DNA of 64,000 nucleotides from Paenibacillus sp. JJ-223 (lineage in GTDB: Bacteria > Bacillota > Bacilli > Paenibacillales > Paenibacillaceae). Positions 35,635 to 45,223 of the stretch are shown here, piece after piece (the stretch's first letter is position 1; every line of letters starts with the position of its first letter). Both the position numbers and the translations under genes were made by a program. Below the pieces are notes generated by a model that saw nothing but the letters and a program-made list of their open reading frames with translations, searched no databases and was not told the origin of the DNA. Location: positions 53,028 to 117,027 of the forward strand of contig NZ_CAKMMP010000021.1 in NCBI RefSeq assembly GCF_927798175.1, in the 5' to 3' direction.

Positions 35635-36396
35635 CTACCGGTCTATGACTTTGCCGCTGATCCATCCGTACTTTCCGCCGCTTGTCCATACTTCGTACCA
35701 AGTGCGTCCATCCGTCGGATCATACACGGAGCCGCCCCAATGTTCCAAACGGTCGCCCTTGTCCACGACGGCTACGGCAGCCCCGTTGATCGAAGGCACT
35801 TCGCGCATATTGGCATGCGCCACCGTTACGGTCAAATACTCTGCCTCGTTCCATACCGATGTGTCGCCTTCGTAATAACGGCCATCCGACTGCATGACGA
35901 CTTTGCTGCTCACCCAGCCGATGCTTCCGTCGGCAGTGCTTACCTGATACCAGGTGCGGCCATCCGTCGGATCGTAATTTTTGCGATGCAAATATACAAC
36001 TTCCTCGTCTTTGTACAGCACTTTTACCGAACGTCCGTGAATGCTCGGCGCTACGCGCATATTGATTTCCGAAGAGGTCGGCTTCATATAGTCGATGCTC
36101 TGCTCGGCCGACGTTTCCTCTACGGCATAGCTTGCTTCTTCCTTTGGTTTCTCTACGTTTCCGGAATCTGCTTCCTTCGGCTTGGCCGCATTGTCGTCTG
36201 CCAGCTTAACCGTCGTTTCAGGCACTGCTTCGGGCTGTTTCCCACCGCTGATCGGCTCTTGCTGAACCGTCGTCGGAGAAGCCTCTTCCGCCTTTGTGCC
36301 GCCCCCTTCCTCCTTAATCGTGATTTCAATCCCTCCACAACCGCTGACAACCACGGAGATGCCCACCAGCAGGGCAAACAGCTTGTAACTCCTCAT
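35635..36396 (-). CDS. Lipoprotein with two SH3b domains
   Basis: A 253-residue lipoprotein. The signal peptide has lipobox VVSGC (Cys near residue 20). A charged, proline-rich linker fills residues 25-105. Two bacterial SH3 repeats follow, each with NMRxxPSI.G and YDPTDGRTWY.V (about 108-170 and 185-253). SH3b domains bind peptidoglycan peptide stems, so it probably anchors to or senses the wall. GGAGGAATACGA precedes the ATG. Monocistronic with its own terminator. Confidence 0.8.
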   Translation of the reverse strand: MRSYKLFALLVGISVVVSGCGGIEITIKEEGGGTKAEEASPTTVQQEPISGGKQPEAVPETTVKLADDNAAKPKEADSGNVEKPKEEASYAVEETSAEQSIDYMKPTSSEINMRVAPSIHGRSVKVLYKDEEVVYLHRKNYDPTDGRTWYQVSTADGSIGWVSSKVVMQSDGRYYEGDTSVWNEAEYLTVTVAHANMREVPSINGAAVAVVDKGDRLEHWGGSVYDPTDGRTWYEVWTSGGKYGWISGKVIDR

Positions 36397-36500
36397 TCGT
36401 ATTCCTCCAGCTCATGATGTAAAAAAGTCGACTGCTCCGCTCCTGCAGGAGCTTCATTCATTGTAATCCCCTTGGGTAATTTTGTATATGGGGTGGGAAT

Positions 36501-36527
36501 GAAAAACGGCCCACGCAAAGGGCCGTC
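36501..36527 (-). terminator. Terminator of the xpaC-like/vWA/telA operon
   Basis: On the minus strand, ACGGCCC...GGGCCGT is followed by TTTTTC. Confidence 0.75.
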
Positions 36528-36617
36528 TCCGGAATATCATTATCCCGACCATGGAATTGTCGCATTCGAGATTCGAAATCAAACATTCATCGTTCAGGGC
36601 CGTGCTTCTTAAACGTA

Positions 36618-37757
36618 CTACAAGCCGAGCTTCTGGCCTTTCTCCAGCCGCTGGATCTGCTTCTCCCCCGTGTCGGCCAGTTCGCGGAACTGGCTGATCG
36701 TCTCGCGCATCCGCGGCAGCGCCTCCTGCTTATACTGGCTGATCGAGTCGAGCGCGCTCAGCACGTCGGTGAAGGCCTGCTTCATCGTATCCACCGAAAT
36801 GCTGGCATTGTAGGCCTGCTTCTGGATCGCGATGCCTTGCTCCTTCAGCATTTTGGACGTGCCTGCGATCAGGTCGTTCGTGGTCTGATTCAGCAGCTCG
36901 ATCTTTTGCAGCACGATTTTCTGGTTATATAACGCGCTCGCTACCGTTACGGCGATCTTCAATGCCGAGATGGTCACGTTTTTCGCTCGATCCACGCCCC
37001 GGATCAGTTCGCGATTGTTGCGGATCACGACTTCGATCGCCATGATGCCCTGCTGGTTGACCACCAGCATCTGCTGCAAATCCATCACCCGCTGGCGCAG
37101 CGGGAACAGCACTTCCTCGGTGATGAAACGCACCTTCTCCGGGTCTTCGCCGCGGATTTTGGCCGCCTCGATCTGACCATCGATCGATTCGTCCATCAGC
37201 ACGCCGAGCTGGATTTCCTTTTGCAGCTTCTTCGTCAGCTCCCGCAGCGTCTGCTGTTCCAGCTCCAGCGTCGTATTGTCGTTGCGCAGCGTCGCCCGCC
37301 CTTTGTCCAGGGAGACGACGATGTCCGCAATGACGGCATCCGCCTTCTGGAACTTCAGGAAGTAGGCCCGCAGCGGGTTAAACAATTTGCCAAGGAATCC
37401 GCTCTTGGCAAAGTCGACCGCGCTGGGGTCGAGGTCTTTCAGCTGCATGTGCAGCTCGGTCAAGCCTTTGGCGACCGTCCCGCCCTCGTCTCCCGTCTTG
37501 GACAGGTGTCCGACGGAGACTTGAAGCAACGCGTTTTTCTCGGAAGAGCTGCTCATCGTCTTCATGCCGAACCCTTCGATCGACTGCAAAATTTCCTGGC
37601 GTTTCTCCAGCGAATCGAAATCGAGGGCCATGATCGCCTCCACGTTGGCACTTGCTATCTGCTGCAGCTCCGCCACCTCGGCCGGCACGGGTTTCACCTG
37701 CTCCTCAATGACTGCCTGAATCTCCTTCGTGCTCGGAATCTCCATCGAAAATGACAT
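36618..37757 (-). CDS. telA: TelA / toxic anion resistance family protein
   Basis: A 379-residue soluble, largely helical protein, the normal length of the TelA family (B. subtilis YaaN, YceH). Family-typical segments include FLGKLFNPLRAYF, LEQQTLRELTKKLQ and NQKIVLQKIELLNQTTNDLI. Members are linked to tellurite, cell-envelope stress and antimicrobial resistance, but the mechanism is unclear. It is the last gene of the operon with the vWA protein (28 bases away) and the XpaC-like protein, the same partnership as xpaC-yaaN in Bacillus. GAGGGGG precedes the ATG. Confidence 0.87.
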   Translation of the reverse strand: MSFSMEIPSTKEIQAVIEEQVKPVPAEVAELQQIASANVEAIMALDFDSLEKRQEILQSIEGFGMKTMSSSSEKNALLQVSVGHLSKTGDEGGTVAKGLTELHMQLKDLDPSAVDFAKSGFLGKLFNPLRAYFLKFQKADAVIADIVVSLDKGRATLRNDNTTLELEQQTLRELTKKLQKEIQLGVLMDESIDGQIEAAKIRGEDPEKVRFITEEVLFPLRQRVMDLQQMLVVNQQGIMAIEVVIRNNRELIRGVDRAKNVTISALKIAVTVASALYNQKIVLQKIELLNQTTNDLIAGTSKMLKEQGIAIQKQAYNASISVDTMKQAFTDVLSALDSISQYKQEALPRMRETISQFRELADTGEKQIQRLEKGQKLGL

Positions 37758-37785
37758 CCGCGTTCCCCCTCATTCATGGATTGAA

Positions 37786-39474
37786 TTACATCTGCGCGTT
37801 GAACAGGTTGCCGATCTTGTACACGACGTCGTCGGTATCCGCATTGATGCTCGCCGCCTCGTTAATGCTCGATATGCTCTCCAGCGCCTTGATGTCGGCG
37901 TTATAACCGATCGTATAGATCGGAACCTGAGCCGTCTCCACCAGATCGCGAATGTCCTTGAGAGTGTGACCCTCGTTCGTTTCGCCGTCACTCAGGACGA
38001 AGATCAGCGGTTTCACGTTCGGGTTGTCGACCATGTAATCCTCCAGCATTTTCATCGCAACCGCGATGCCGTCGAACGTTGCCGTGCCGCCCCCTGCTTG
38101 CAAACTGTCCACCGTGCCGACGAACATGGACTGCTGGTTCGTATCGTATTTGGCAATCGGCAGATTTATGGTTACGCCGCTCGAATAAGACACGAGGCCG
38201 ATGCTGTTGTCGGTTCCCAAATATTTTTGCCCTTGGCGGAGCGACTCCTTGAGCCGATTCAGCGGTTCGCCGTCCATGCTTCCGGATACGTCGGCGACAA
38301 ACACGGCAGCGATCGGTTTGGCGCCGTTTTTCTTTTCTTTCCACACTTTCTGGGCTGCAAGCAGCGTGCCGCCGTCAATGGTGGCCAATTCGGATTTGTA
38401 ATCCTGCAGGCCGTTGAAGCCGAATTCCTCCGCCGAACGCTGGTATTCATCCTTTTCCGCAAACGCGGCGAATTGGCGAATGATCTCCAGCTTGTTCTCC
38501 GGCAGTTGGCCGAGCGCATAGAGCGGGCTGTCGTGTCTTACGCCAAACGGCGTGAACACGTAACCGCTCTTCAGGTCGGCTGTATTGACGTACGTCTGAT
38601 ACTCCAGCACGAACGCATCCAACCTGCCGGACTTGGCCGCTTCCCGCATCTGGATCGTGGTAGACGCGGTAAACGGCACGTTGGCTTGGAATTTCTCGAA
38701 GCCTTGAATGGCCGTTTCGCCGAGCGGATCGGCGCTATCGTAAGTGTTCAATGCCGTAACGAGAAAATTAAGCCCCGTCGAACTCGCAAATGGATCGGTA
38801 TATCCCATGGAAAGCTCATTGTTCGCAATCGCTTCGGTCACCGTTTTGACGTTTACCGAACCGTAGGTGTCCACCAGCGCATCATATTTCGCTTTCGAGA
38901 TGACGATGCCGGGCACGTTGCCGACCAAACGCTGGGCGACCATATCGGTGTTCACCCCGCTCGCCGCGACCATCTCGCCCCAAAACTCGTTCGATGGCGT
39001 ATAGGCATCAGGCACGTATTTCCCCGACTTGATGTAATCGGCGGCCGTACCGGAAGCGATGTTGCGTATTTTGACCGATACCGGTTTGCCATCCACTTGA
39101 ATGCCTGCCTGGTTAAACGCCTCGGCCACTTCCGTCAGCCAACCGTCCACGCCGGTGCCCGATTTCTCCGGAGACGAAAAGATTTCCACGTAATCACTGG
39201 TCGTGCTTTCTACCGTGATCGGAAATTTCGAGATATCCGGCAGAGCGTCCGCCACATTCACCGGGTCAAGGTCGATTTGCCCTTTTACCGGCTCTGCCGT
39301 GCCCGGATGGATGTCCGCAACCATTTTGGCCAGCTGCTTCGACGCATTTTCAGTGCTCACTTGCGAACCCGTTTTGCCCAGGTTGGACGTCAGCGTAATG
39401 CCTGCATACACCAAGCCGAACACCAGCACCAGCATTACGATGGAGGTGATCCAAAACTTCCCCTTCTTCGCCAT
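37786..39474 (-). CDS. Membrane-anchored vWA protein with a binding-protein-like region
   Basis: A 562-residue protein starting at ATG 39474 (MAKKGKF); GAGGGG lies nine bases upstream. Residues 8-28 form a single N-terminal membrane anchor, and the rest is extracytoplasmic. Residues ~80-350 resemble a periplasmic-type solute-binding protein (TPSNEFWGEMVAASG, GYTDPFASSTGLNF). Residues ~385-555 are a von Willebrand A domain with an intact MIDAS, DVSGSMDG, plus the T and D residues of the fold (GGGTATFDG, VLSDGETNEG). It probably binds metal-dependent partners at the surface and signals to TelA and the XpaC-like protein. This binding-vWA combination recurs in these operons. Confidence 0.8.
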   Translation of the reverse strand: MAKKGKFWITSIVMLVLVFGLVYAGITLTSNLGKTGSQVSTENASKQLAKMVADIHPGTAEPVKGQIDLDPVNVADALPDISKFPITVESTTSDYVEIFSSPEKSGTGVDGWLTEVAEAFNQAGIQVDGKPVSVKIRNIASGTAADYIKSGKYVPDAYTPSNEFWGEMVAASGVNTDMVAQRLVGNVPGIVISKAKYDALVDTYGSVNVKTVTEAIANNELSMGYTDPFASSTGLNFLVTALNTYDSADPLGETAIQGFEKFQANVPFTASTTIQMREAAKSGRLDAFVLEYQTYVNTADLKSGYVFTPFGVRHDSPLYALGQLPENKLEIIRQFAAFAEKDEYQRSAEEFGFNGLQDYKSELATIDGGTLLAAQKVWKEKKNGAKPIAAVFVADVSGSMDGEPLNRLKESLRQGQKYLGTDNSIGLVSYSSGVTINLPIAKYDTNQQSMFVGTVDSLQAGGGTATFDGIAVAMKMLEDYMVDNPNVKPLIFVLSDGETNEGHTLKDIRDLVETAQVPIYTIGYNADIKALESISSINEAASINADTDDVVYKIGNLFNAQM

Positions 39475-39487
39475 ATTCCACAACCCC

Positions 39488-40225
39488 TCACTGTCTGTAT
39501 AGTTTGGTATGCCTGATCAATTGATCGATCTCCTTCATGCAAGGCATATGTTCAATCTCTTCGGCTGCCACGCCGTCCAGGCGGGAGATTTCCAGCAGCA
39601 ACTGGTCAAGCTTCAACAAAATTTCCTCGTTGATGTGCAGCGTGCTTTTCATATAGGACAAGTAATCCTGATAAACCTTCGCTTTCTCCTGATAAAGCTG
39701 CTCGGACATCCCGGCCGGCTTCGATTTCATCATGCTTGCATACTCCGCTTTGTCGAACACGTTCAGCCGGTTCAAGATGCTGCGGATGTTCAGATAGAGC
39801 AGTTTCTCAACCTCCATAGCCACGCCCGCAAACTTCTGGTAGCTCAGTTCGCCGGGTTCGAAGCGCTGGTTCAATACGTTAATGAGCGTTTCTTTCTTGT
39901 TTTTCATCCGGTTCAGCTGGGACATGGCAAGTGCTATATCTTCATGCAGCACCTTGATTCGCCTGTAAAAGGATAACGCCTGGGCGTAATCTTCGTGGGT
40001 TTCGATCCGTTTCACCGGCAAAGCGACGGGCTGCCTGAACAGCAGGGCATAGCTTCCATACAGCAGCGCGGCTGCACTGCCGAAGAGCAGGGTTACGGCA
40101 AGCGCGGTCGTAAAGGCGCCTCCGTCAAAACCAAGCCCGATCAAACCCGGGGAAAAGATCAGCACGTTCAGTGCGGCGAGGCCAACGATCAGTCCCAGCA
40201 TTTTTATGTATCTCGTCATGGGCAT
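39488..40225 (-). CDS. XpaC-like membrane protein
   Basis: A 245-residue protein with two N-terminal membrane helices (residues ~10-30 and ~38-62), followed by a helical cytoplasmic domain (ALSFYRRIKVLHEDIALAMS, then NRLNVFDKAEYASMM), the pattern of the XpaC family (named for 5-bromo-4-chloroindolyl phosphate hydrolysis). AAAGGAGG precedes the ATG. It is the first gene of the three-gene operon with the vWA protein and telA; XpaC and TelA family proteins commonly occur as a pair. Exact function unknown. Confidence 0.75.
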   Translation of the reverse strand: MPMTRYIKMLGLIVGLAALNVLIFSPGLIGLGFDGGAFTTALAVTLLFGSAAALLYGSYALLFRQPVALPVKRIETHEDYAQALSFYRRIKVLHEDIALAMSQLNRMKNKKETLINVLNQRFEPGELSYQKFAGVAMEVEKLLYLNIRSILNRLNVFDKAEYASMMKSKPAGMSEQLYQEKAKVYQDYLSYMKSTLHINEEILLKLDQLLLEISRLDGVAAEEIEHMPCMKEIDQLIRHTKLYRQ

Positions 40226-40548
40226 CCGGTTCCTCCTTTCATAAAGGGGTGGTCCTTTCTGACAAACGAAGCTTGTTTTTGCGTTTATTCAAAATATACG
40301 TGAGAGTGGCTTATCCCATTTCCATTTCATGAGGACAACAAGTAAAAATACGCGGGAACGGAATGGGATGCGGAACAAGGCAGGAAAAGCATAGTAATCC
40401 GCTATAGAAAAAGTGTATGTAATGGGTAATACGCAGAAAAGATGCAGACGTGTCACTTTTTGTATAATCTTCCTGCAAAAAAAAATGCCCCGACGAAAGT
40501 GTCAGGGCATTAGCAAGGATATATGGATTCGCAAGCGTTCTGAAAGTC
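40226..40548. other. Intergenic region with promoter of the telA operon
   Basis: No gene is seen. It should hold the promoter of the xpaC-like operon and, at its left end, the terminator of the Uma2 gene. Confidence 0.5.
40478..40511 (-). terminator. Terminator of the Uma2 gene
   Basis: On the minus strand, AATGCCCTGAC...GTCGGGGCATT is followed by a long T-run. Confidence 0.8.
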
Positions 40549-41124
40549 CTAAGATTCGTCGTCCAGCCTGAACAGGCTCGGGAGTGGGATGTTCAATGCG
40601 GGATACAGTACGGATTGGATCAGATCCTGTTCCGCATACAACTGGCGACTCTGGTAACTCCCCTCTTCCAGCGTATATACATGTACGGTTCGGTTGCCGG
40701 GATCCACGATCCAATATTCGCCCACGCCGTACTTCTGGTACAAGTTGAACTTTTCATTAAAGTCCTTCAGCGCCGTCGATGGAGACAACACTTCGATGAT
40801 CAGCGAAGGAGCGCCACTGCATCCTTGGCGGGAAATTTGCTCTTTCGAACACACGACCGACAGATCGGGCTGCACCACATGATCCGGCGAATCAAATTGT
40901 CCACTCTCGCTAAGAAAGACGTCAAAGGGAGTCGTAAACACCATGCAAGCATCGTTTCGGAAAAACGTGCGCAGCGAAAAGTGCAGTTCTCCCACGACAA
41001 ATTGATGCAAGGAAGCTGGTGCAGGCGACAAGTCATGTGCTCTTCCGTTAATCCATTCCCATGATCCTTCCCAGCTCAGCCAATCCTGAAAGCTATAAAT
41101 GCCGTTTGGGTCGGGTTTTGCCAT
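40549..41124 (-). CDS. Uma2 family (DUF820) nuclease-fold protein
   Basis: A 191-residue protein of the Uma2 family, common in Paenibacillus and cyanobacteria. The PD-(D/E)XK-like core reads VVQPDLSVVC (Asp) and SLIIEVLSPST (Glu), followed by a lysine and YGVGEYWIVDP. It is predicted to be an endonuclease, but the role in the cell is not established; it may be selfish or DNA-processing. The start MAKPDPNG is typical. Monocistronic. Confidence 0.85.
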   Translation of the reverse strand: MAKPDPNGIYSFQDWLSWEGSWEWINGRAHDLSPAPASLHQFVVGELHFSLRTFFRNDACMVFTTPFDVFLSESGQFDSPDHVVQPDLSVVCSKEQISRQGCSGAPSLIIEVLSPSTALKDFNEKFNLYQKYGVGEYWIVDPGNRTVHVYTLEEGSYQSRQLYAEQDLIQSVLYPALNIPLPSLFRLDDES

Positions 41125-41203
41125 GAGATCAGCTCCTTTTATGACCGTTTTTCACTCATTTTATCACGGCTTGAACTAATCTCATCCTCATCATCACCGA
41201 CGA

Positions 41204-43525
41204 TCAGGAAAAGATCGATTGCGGTTTGCTTCTCGTCGTGCGCACCTCGGTAACTTTGCCCGCGCAGCCCTGCTCCCCGCTGGCCCGGAACATGACGGTT
41301 ACGTTGTCTTTGCCAGACGTCGCTTCCTCCGGAATCGCATACGCCACGTGGAAGACTTCCCCGATTTTATTCATATGAATGCGCTGGTCACCCACTACAA
41401 TACCGTCCACGAGCACTTCGAACTCCCGTTTGTACAACGACCCGTCCCGTTCGAACGGCGAATGGTCACCGCCCCAATATGCGACGGATAGATAGTTCGG
41501 TGCCGTCCCCTCCACAGCAAGCTGGTAACTGAAGTAAGCGTCGTTCACGCCATAGGCCTCGCGCCACATTACCATCTTGTTGCGCCCGTCCGCAAACGAT
41601 CCCTGGAACGTCGTCTCGCGGCAGTTGCTGTCCATCCGGTGACCGATTTCGTCCTGCTGGCCGTCCGGCTCCACGCGGTCGATCGTAATGTCGTTCAGCG
41701 CTTTCTCCACCGCGTTGCCCTCGTCGTTGTATGGCCAATACACGGTATAGAATTCATGATGGATGTCGTAAAAAGGAATCAGCTTCACGGCTTGGCCGTC
41801 CGAGGTGACTGTGCCGGACAGTTCAAAGATCAATCGGTCCTTGTCCACGGGCTTGATCCATTCGGTCACGTCATCCTGCTCGGTCCAGATGACCGGCACG
41901 GGTGCCGTCTTGGCATTCAGCGCCGTCTCGTCGATGATGGTATCCTCCGGCAATCCGTCGCTTCCGAGCGCGCCCGCGAGCACGATCGGGCCGTACAGGA
42001 ACGCGACCTTGTGCGCATCGTCGCGTGCGGTGTATTTGCGCAGAGCCATCGGCAGCGCAATGGTCACGGTATCTCCGGCGGACCATGTCCGTTCCAGGGA
42101 GAGATACCCGGGTTCGATGCGGGAGACGGCCTGCTCCTCATCTCCGTTGACCGTCACCGTCATCGGCTCCTGCAGCCAGCCCGGGACGCGCAGCTTGAGA
42201 TTGGCCGGGGCGCTGCCCTCGGTGATCGTCAGGGTTACTTTTTCCGAGTAAGGGAATCGGGTCTCCAGCTTCAGGTTCAGCCCTTGAGAAGTCCAATCCA
42301 GGCGGGATGCGATGTACAGGTTCACGTACAGGTCCTCGCCGTCCTCAAAGTAGATCGCCTCGGCGTATTTGCCGGGATTCTCCATACCCGAGCCCGTGCA
42401 GCACCACCAAGCGGTGTCGTGCGTTCCGTAAATTTTGAAATGGCCCTGGAGCGTGGAGGAGAAATACGTTTTGTGGCCCGTATCCGGGTCCTGCGTGCCG
42501 AGAATGTGATTGTAGATCGCATTTTCGTAATAGTCCATGTAGGCGCTGTCCGGCGTCCAGTCATAGAGCTGCTTCGTCAAATGCAGCATGTTGTGCGTGC
42601 AGCAGCTCTCCCCGGTTTTGATGCCAAGGCTCTCCATGCCCTTCGCCTCGTAATGCTCCGAAATGCTCGTTGCGCCAAATACGTAGGAACGATGATTGAC
42701 GGTCGTGCTCCAGAAAAACTCCGCCGCTCTCCGGTAGCTCTGCCGCGCCGGGTCCTGATTGTAGATTTCGGCTGCGCCGATGACCTTCGGAATCTGGGTG
42801 TTGGCGTGTTTGCCTTGAAGATCGTCGATTCTGCGTTCGAGCGGTTTCAGGATGATTTGGTGGGTGAACCGTTCGGCAGTCTCCAAATACTCCGGTTTGC
42901 CGGTAAACCCGTACAGCTGCGCGAACACCTCGTTCATGCCCCCGTGCTCGCATTGAAGCATGTGCTGCACCTGCTCTTCCGTCATCTTTTCCATGCCGGC
43001 CACGGCCCAATCGGCGAAGCGTACGACGACATCCAGCGCTTCTTCATTGCCCGCCAATCTGTAGGCGTCGATCAGTCCGCGATAGATTTTGTGCACGCTG
43101 TACCAAGGCACCCAGTATTCTCCAATATTGAAGCTGCCGATGTGCTCTGCCCGAAAGGCGATACGGAACGCTTCTTCGGACAAACCGCCGATGTATCCGC
43201 TGCCCGTTGCCTGCTGAATGGAGGCCAGCTCGCTGACCGCGTAATCCAGTCTTTCTTTTAACGTTTCATGGCCTGTAGCCTGGTAGGTGACGGCGAGCGC
43301 CGACATGTAGTGTCCGAGGGAATGGCCGCTGATGGAGCGGGCTTCCCACCCGGCGTACCGTTCTTTTTTGGCGGTCAATCCGTGCGCTTCGAAACATGGA
43401 GCCAGAAAACGGTCGATGTCCAGCGACAGCAGATACCGTTCTCCGACCTCCTGCGATGTTTGAAAGATGCCATCCAACAAGTCTACATGTTCCGGGCCCA
43501 GAAATCCTTTTTTCGTATCGATCAT
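41204..43525 (-). CDS. Glycoside hydrolase family 127 (beta-L-arabinofuranosidase-like, DUF1680)
   Basis: A 773-residue cytoplasmic enzyme. ATG 43525 (MIDTKKGF) follows AGAAGGAG; an earlier start at 43657 would add 44 unrelated residues. The N-terminal two thirds form an (alpha/alpha)6 barrel with SGHSLGHYMSALA and the zinc/catalytic cysteine cluster ESCCTHNMLHL (near 308) and WWCCTGSGMEN (near 375), which define GH127: a Glu and three Cys bind zinc, one Cys is the nucleophile. The C-terminus is beta-sandwich. It removes beta-L-arabinofuranose from plant glycans. It is divergent from an AraC regulator at 43722, probably its activator. Confidence 0.9.
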   Translation of the reverse strand: MIDTKKGFLGPEHVDLLDGIFQTSQEVGERYLLSLDIDRFLAPCFEAHGLTAKKERYAGWEARSISGHSLGHYMSALAVTYQATGHETLKERLDYAVSELASIQQATGSGYIGGLSEEAFRIAFRAEHIGSFNIGEYWVPWYSVHKIYRGLIDAYRLAGNEEALDVVVRFADWAVAGMEKMTEEQVQHMLQCEHGGMNEVFAQLYGFTGKPEYLETAERFTHQIILKPLERRIDDLQGKHANTQIPKVIGAAEIYNQDPARQSYRRAAEFFWSTTVNHRSYVFGATSISEHYEAKGMESLGIKTGESCCTHNMLHLTKQLYDWTPDSAYMDYYENAIYNHILGTQDPDTGHKTYFSSTLQGHFKIYGTHDTAWWCCTGSGMENPGKYAEAIYFEDGEDLYVNLYIASRLDWTSQGLNLKLETRFPYSEKVTLTITEGSAPANLKLRVPGWLQEPMTVTVNGDEEQAVSRIEPGYLSLERTWSAGDTVTIALPMALRKYTARDDAHKVAFLYGPIVLAGALGSDGLPEDTIIDETALNAKTAPVPVIWTEQDDVTEWIKPVDKDRLIFELSGTVTSDGQAVKLIPFYDIHHEFYTVYWPYNDEGNAVEKALNDITIDRVEPDGQQDEIGHRMDSNCRETTFQGSFADGRNKMVMWREAYGVNDAYFSYQLAVEGTAPNYLSVAYWGGDHSPFERDGSLYKREFEVLVDGIVVGDQRIHMNKIGEVFHVAYAIPEEATSGKDNVTVMFRASGEQGCAGKVTEVRTTRSKPQSIFS

Positions 43526-43721
43526 GAAGCTCACTCCTTCTTGGTATGTAATCTCAGGCTGTGTACATGCTCTCCTGTGATATAAAGGGTAAAATCCGTG
43601 GTTATCATCCAACCGCTCGAAGCTGCACTGTTCGCCTGATGGCTTGAATGTCCCCATATTATCAAATAAAATACAATTACATCAGACTCATAATCCAAGA
43701 AAAGGTGGATAAATCCGTCCT

Positions 43722-44486
43722 ATGCGAAAGTCACTGGAACATTACCTGTGCGGCAAGTTCATCACCGAAGGCAATTGGAGCCATATGCGGCGCAGCATGC
43801 CTGTTCACGAGATCATTTTGATGCTGGAAGGTGAGATGTACATCGCGGAAGAAGAGGAGCGGTTCGTCGTTCGTGCCGATGATCTGCTGTTCCTGAGAGC
43901 TGGCCGCACCCATTACGGCTACCGGATCAGCGACGCGCCCGTTAGCTTCTACTGGGTTCACTATGATGCCGTGCAGGCAGAGTTCCGGCACTTTCCGACG
44001 CATGCCACCATTCAGGTGCCTTCCATGGCCAATCAGCTGTTCAAGCAGCTGCTGCATGTGTCGTCCTTCTCACCGGAGGAAGCCGATGCGGCTACCCTCT
44101 TGCTGCTCCGAGAGCTGAAGCGTAACATCCAGGCCGATTATCGCCCGCACAATGCGATTGTGGACCATATTTGCAAGTGGGTCGACATTCATCTGCATAC
44201 AAACATTACGGTGAGCCAGATCGCGGAGAATTTTAACTTTAACAAGGACTACATCTCCAAAATGGTGAAGCGCGAGAAGGGAGTCGGACTCAAAACCTAC
44301 ATTCTCACGGAACGGATTCGCCGAGCCAAACAGCTACTGCTGAACACCAATGCCAGCGTGAAAGAAATTGCCGGACAGTGCGGCTTCTCCGATTACAAGC
44401 TGTTCCTGCGCATGTTCAAGCAATACGAGGGCAACACCCCGACCGAATATCGCAATCACTTGTACTCGACGCAGCTCAATCGATAA
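43722..44486 (+). CDS. AraC family transcriptional regulator
   Basis: A 254-residue regulator: a cupin-like sugar-sensing N-terminus (residues ~15-90, EIILMLEGEMYIAEEEERF) and a C-terminal pair of helix-turn-helices (residues ~150-250, VSQIAENFNFNKDYISKMVKR and VKEIAGQCGFSDYKLFLRMFKQYEG). It is divergent from the GH127 gene, so it probably activates it in response to arabinose-type sugars. The ribosome site is a weak GGTGG well upstream of the ATG. The target is inferred from position. Confidence 0.87.
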   Translation: MRKSLEHYLCGKFITEGNWSHMRRSMPVHEIILMLEGEMYIAEEEERFVVRADDLLFLRAGRTHYGYRISDAPVSFYWVHYDAVQAEFRHFPTHATIQVPSMANQLFKQLLHVSSFSPEEADAATLLLLRELKRNIQADYRPHNAIVDHICKWVDIHLHTNITVSQIAENFNFNKDYISKMVKREKGVGLKTYILTERIRRAKQLLLNTNASVKEIAGQCGFSDYKLFLRMFKQYEGNTPTEYRNHLYSTQLNR

Positions 44487-44612
44487 TGCCTTGGTCTATA
44501 GAAATGACTGAGTCGCATATAGAAAATTTGAATGAATCCGATGAAATGGGTTGTGATACAATGCATGATAATTACATTTCTAACTTAACCCATAAGATAA
44601 AGGGGATTAAAG

Positions 44613-45125
44613 ATGACAACGGCTGCCATTACGATTCATCCTGCCACCAAAGCCGATCACGACGACATTGTACATATCCTTGTGGCGAGTTACGCCGAGT
44701 ATCGGGAGACGTTCGAACAAGCGGACCGATGGGAGGCCTACTTGAAAGATATTCGGGAATCCGTGGACAATCCGTACCTGACGGAATTGTGGATTGCCAA
44801 GATCGAAGACCGGATTGTGGGCACGGTTCAATTGTTCGAAACGGCGCACCGAGCCTATCCGAATTTTGAATTGCCGATCGATTATCCATTTATCCGTTTG
44901 CTGGGCGTCGATCCGGAGTGGAGGGGGCACGGGATTGCACGGGCATTGCTCCAAAAATGCGTGGAATCTGCCAAAGCCATGGGGAAAAATACGGTCTATC
45001 TATATACGGGCGGTCAGATGGTGAATGCCATCCGATTATATGAACGTTTCGGCTTTGTCGAGGATGCGGAGTTCAGCTCTGAGGGGAATGGAGGCAAAGC
45101 TATCTGCTACCGTTATGATTCATAG
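44613..45125 (+). CDS. GNAT family N-acetyltransferase
   Basis: A 170-residue GNAT enzyme with a full core. The acetyl-CoA site is EWRGHGIARALLQKCVE, preceded by the strand FIRLLGVDP and followed by LYTGGQMVNAIRLYERFGF. AAAGGGG precedes the ATG. The substrate is unknown. It is followed by its own terminator and is probably transcribed alone, 126 bases behind the AraC gene on the same strand. Confidence 0.87.
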   Translation: MTTAAITIHPATKADHDDIVHILVASYAEYRETFEQADRWEAYLKDIRESVDNPYLTELWIAKIEDRIVGTVQLFETAHRAYPNFELPIDYPFIRLLGVDPEWRGHGIARALLQKCVESAKAMGKNTVYLYTGGQMVNAIRLYERFGFVEDAEFSSEGNGGKAICYRYDS

Positions 45126-45141
45126 TGGAGGGATCCATGTT

Positions 45142-45171
45142 AAAAGGACCGCTCACCCGAGCGGTCCTTTT
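45142..45171 (+). terminator. Rho-independent terminator
   Basis: AAAAGGACCGCTC and GAGCGGTCCTTTT form a perfect hairpin around ACCC. It also works for the convergent dehydrogenase gene. Confidence 0.85.
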
Positions 45172-45223
45172 CGTTGAAGTGCTGCATCATTTGCATCATT
45201 CAACTTTATTTTAAATTCTTAGC

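Noticed and set aside
37729..39516. A 595-codon open frame on the plus strand opposite the vWA gene
   Set aside because: Antisense of an intact MIDAS-containing protein with no domain of its own.
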